Positions 62,677 through 64,000 of a DNA stretch of 64,000 nt are shown here, one piece after another (within the stretch, counting starts at the first letter, position 1; each line of letters starts with the position of its first letter). Position numbers and translations under genes: made by a program. The notes below the pieces were generated by a model that made no database searches, was not told where the DNA came from, and worked only from the letters and a program-made list of their open reading frames with translations. The stretch is taken from contig CANKOY010000002.1 in the NCBI GenBank assembly GCA_947484275.1, positions 1 through 64,000 on the forward strand, given 5' to 3'. The stretch comes from Planctomycetota bacterium (GTDB lineage Bacteria; Planctomycetota; UBA1135; GCA-002686595).

Positions 62677-63693
62677 ATGCAGCGCATCGCAGTGATTTTC
62701 ACCTGCCTGGTGTTTTCCATCCTGATCGGGGGGATCCTCTCGCGCAGCAGGTCCGTTCCGCAGCCGCCTGCTGAGCGCTTTGAGCCGACCTCGGCCCCAA
62801 TCCTGCCTCCGATCGTCGACCCTCTCGGCGCCGCGCGCCTTGCCTCGGACGCGCGTCAGGATCGCGCGCGCTTGCGCGTGGTCGATCCCGCCGGGGCTCC
62901 GGTGGTCGGCGCCGCATTGATCCTCCGCAGCGGCGATTCGACGATCTGGACCTTCACGGATGCCGACGGCGCAGCGACCCTCGAGGGCTTGCCACCGGGC
63001 AAGTCGCGCCTGGCCGTCCTCGCCTTCCCGCACCTCGGACAGGAGTTCGACATTCAGGCCGGCAGCGAAGTGCTACAGCTCACGCTGGCCCCCGCCGCGG
63101 AGGTTCCGACCCCGATTCCCGACTTCGCGCGCTCTAAATTCGCGGGTCGATTGATCTGGACCGGGTCTGTGGTGCCGGTCGGCTACGAAGTTCTCTTGCT
63201 GCCCGTCAGCGCGCCGTCCGAGTTGGGCGGCGCCTTGCCGCGGGCCGCTGTGACGGACGACACAGGGGGCTTCAGTTTCGATGCCCTGGCCCACGGCCGC
63301 TACTTCGTGCGGGTCCTTCCGCCGTGGGCCCGCAGTGGCTCCTGGCCGGACCTCACCGCGATCCCGAACCGCGAACTCGACTTCCGCGGCGCCACGGCCG
63401 AGCACGGAATCGAGCTCCGTCGCGGGCGAATCGAGGGCGAAGTGCGCGATGACCTGGGGCGAGCCCTCGAGGGCGCCCTGGTACTTGCGAGCGAAGTCGG
63501 GAATGAGGCCCACGTCTGGCCGCCCAGCTCCAGCGGTCCCGACGGCCGCTTCCGATTTCTCGACCTGCCCCCGGGCAAGTACCGCGTCATTTGCCGCGCG
63601 GGTGAAGGTGGATCCGCGATCGAGGAATTGACCGTTGAAGCCGACGCCGCGGCGTGGGCCGCTTTGCCGCCCTTCGCGGCGCGCCGGCGCTGA
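62677..63693 (+). CDS. Carboxypeptidase-regulatory-like repeat protein (hypothetical)
   Basis: A 338-residue protein with an N-terminal membrane or signal helix ('IAVIFTCLVFSILIGGIL') and at least two carboxypeptidase-regulatory-like (beta-sandwich) units: 'RLRVVDPAGAPVVGAALILR' ... 'TDADGAATLEGLPPGKSRL' near 65-110, and 'EGEVRDDLGRALEGALVLAS' ... 'GPDGRFRFLDLPPGKYRVIC' near 250-305, with a related unit between them. Such proteins are common, exported and of unknown role in Planctomycetota. Start at ATG 62677; the frame opens upstream without support. Divergent from aroF by about 230 bp. Confidence 0.7.
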   Translation: MQRIAVIFTCLVFSILIGGILSRSRSVPQPPAERFEPTSAPILPPIVDPLGAARLASDARQDRARLRVVDPAGAPVVGAALILRSGDSTIWTFTDADGAATLEGLPPGKSRLAVLAFPHLGQEFDIQAGSEVLQLTLAPAAEVPTPIPDFARSKFAGRLIWTGSVVPVGYEVLLLPVSAPSELGGALPRAAVTDDTGGFSFDALAHGRYFVRVLPPWARSGSWPDLTAIPNRELDFRGATAEHGIELRRGRIEGEVRDDLGRALEGALVLASEVGNEAHVWPPSSSGPDGRFRFLDLPPGKYRVICRAGEGGSAIEELTVEADAAAWAALPPFAARRR

Positions 63694-63762
63694 CCGAGGA
63701 TCCGGGCCGAGGTCGCGCTGGCCCCGGCCCCCACGGACAGGCAGACTGCGCCGGGATCCCGC

Positions 63763-64000
63763 ATGAATCGCACCCTCGCGCTGTTTCTCACGCTCGCGAT
63801 CTTGCTGGCGCACATGCTGGCGATCCACATGACCCTCGCGGGCCAGTTCGCGCCGCCCTACGACGACGCCCACGTCGCCTTCCGTGTGGCGCGCAATCTC
63901 GTTGAGACCCAGCGGCCGACCTGGGACGCGTCCACCGCAGCGGTCGAAAGTTTTTCGTCGTTCCTGTGGGTTGGCGTGGCCGCGATCGGCCAGCGTCTGG
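63763..64000 (+). CDS. Membrane glycosyltransferase-like protein (5' part, cut by window end)
   Basis: The first 79 codons of a gene that continues past the window. It opens with a membrane helix ('LALFLTLAILLAHMLAIHM') and then 'PPYDDAHVAFRVARNLVE' and 'ESFSSFLWVGVAAIG'. This order (DDAxxxxRxxxNLxxG...sFLW) is that of ArnT/PMT-like (GT39/GT83-type) polytopic mannosyl or arabinosyl transferases. Assignment rests on the N-terminus only. Confidence 0.6.
   Translation, partial: MNRTLALFLTLAILLAHMLAIHMTLAGQFAPPYDDAHVAFRVARNLVETQRPTWDASTAAVESFSSFLWVGVAAIGQRL

Overview
This is a GC-rich bacterial chromosomal stretch carrying about 56 protein genes and one tRNA. It has no phage, insertion sequence, CRISPR or rRNA. 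The organism is Gram-negative-like: it has lipoproteins with lipoboxes, two porin-like barrels and TonB-like envelope proteins. The mix of genes suggests Planctomycetota: a DUF1549/DUF4214-like repeat protein, prenyltransferase/squalene-oxidase-repeat proteins with TonB-like N-termini, large TPR proteins, a divergent sigma-70 factor and a long-tailed FtsK. That placement is inference; no rRNA or marker phylogeny was available.

Layout. 0-14 kb: a DUF1549-like protein, a NatAB-type ABC exporter, a sigma-70 factor, an acyl-CoA dehydrogenase, two lipoproteins, a methyltransferase, and dGTPase coupled to a GH29 fucosidase. 14-24 kb: rnc-mfd-SurA-like operon, then a tandem pair of membrane-anchored prenyltransferase-repeat proteins. 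24-28.3 kb: DUF1499, rpsT, a TPR protein, def-ribF, tRNA-Phe, DUF971 and arfB. 28.3-37 kb: two tandem porin-like genes, a DUF255 (YyaL) protein, an SDR gene convergent with a PTPS-folE pair, and an EF-hand protein. 37-42.7 kb: ctpA-tsaD-larB-carA chained by 4-bp overlaps, then a beta-lactamase-like serine hydrolase. 42.7-55.7 kb: a long minus-strand run coaC-coaB-ftsK-(motor-less FtsK paralogue)-rimO-pgsA-pgpA-SpoIIE phosphatase-MazG-priA. 55.9-56.8 kb: a thioredoxin-fold gene with an in-frame TGA. 56.9-62.4 kb: minus-strand aroF-tpiA-secG-pyrE-yicC-gmk and a TIGR00300-like gene. 62.7-64 kb: a carboxypeptidase-regulatory-like protein and the start of a membrane glycosyltransferase-like gene.

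Most notable: (1) a TlpA/thioredoxin-like gene whose CxxC motif reads Sec-Gly-Pro-Cys because TGA replaces the first Cys codon, a probable selenoprotein; (2) a gene next to ftsK that keeps FtsK-like membrane and gamma (winged-helix) ends but has no ATPase motor between them; (3) a PTPS gene and folE overlapping out of frame by 88 nt, beside a convergent SDR gene, suggesting a tetrahydrobiopterin-type pathway; (4) larB and a TIGR00300 (nickel-pincer ornithine cyclodeaminase type) gene in the same window; (5) a tandem duplication whose catalytic halves are almost identical while the linkers have diverged. Many gene pairs overlap by ATGA, GTGA or TTGA, so translational coupling is common here.
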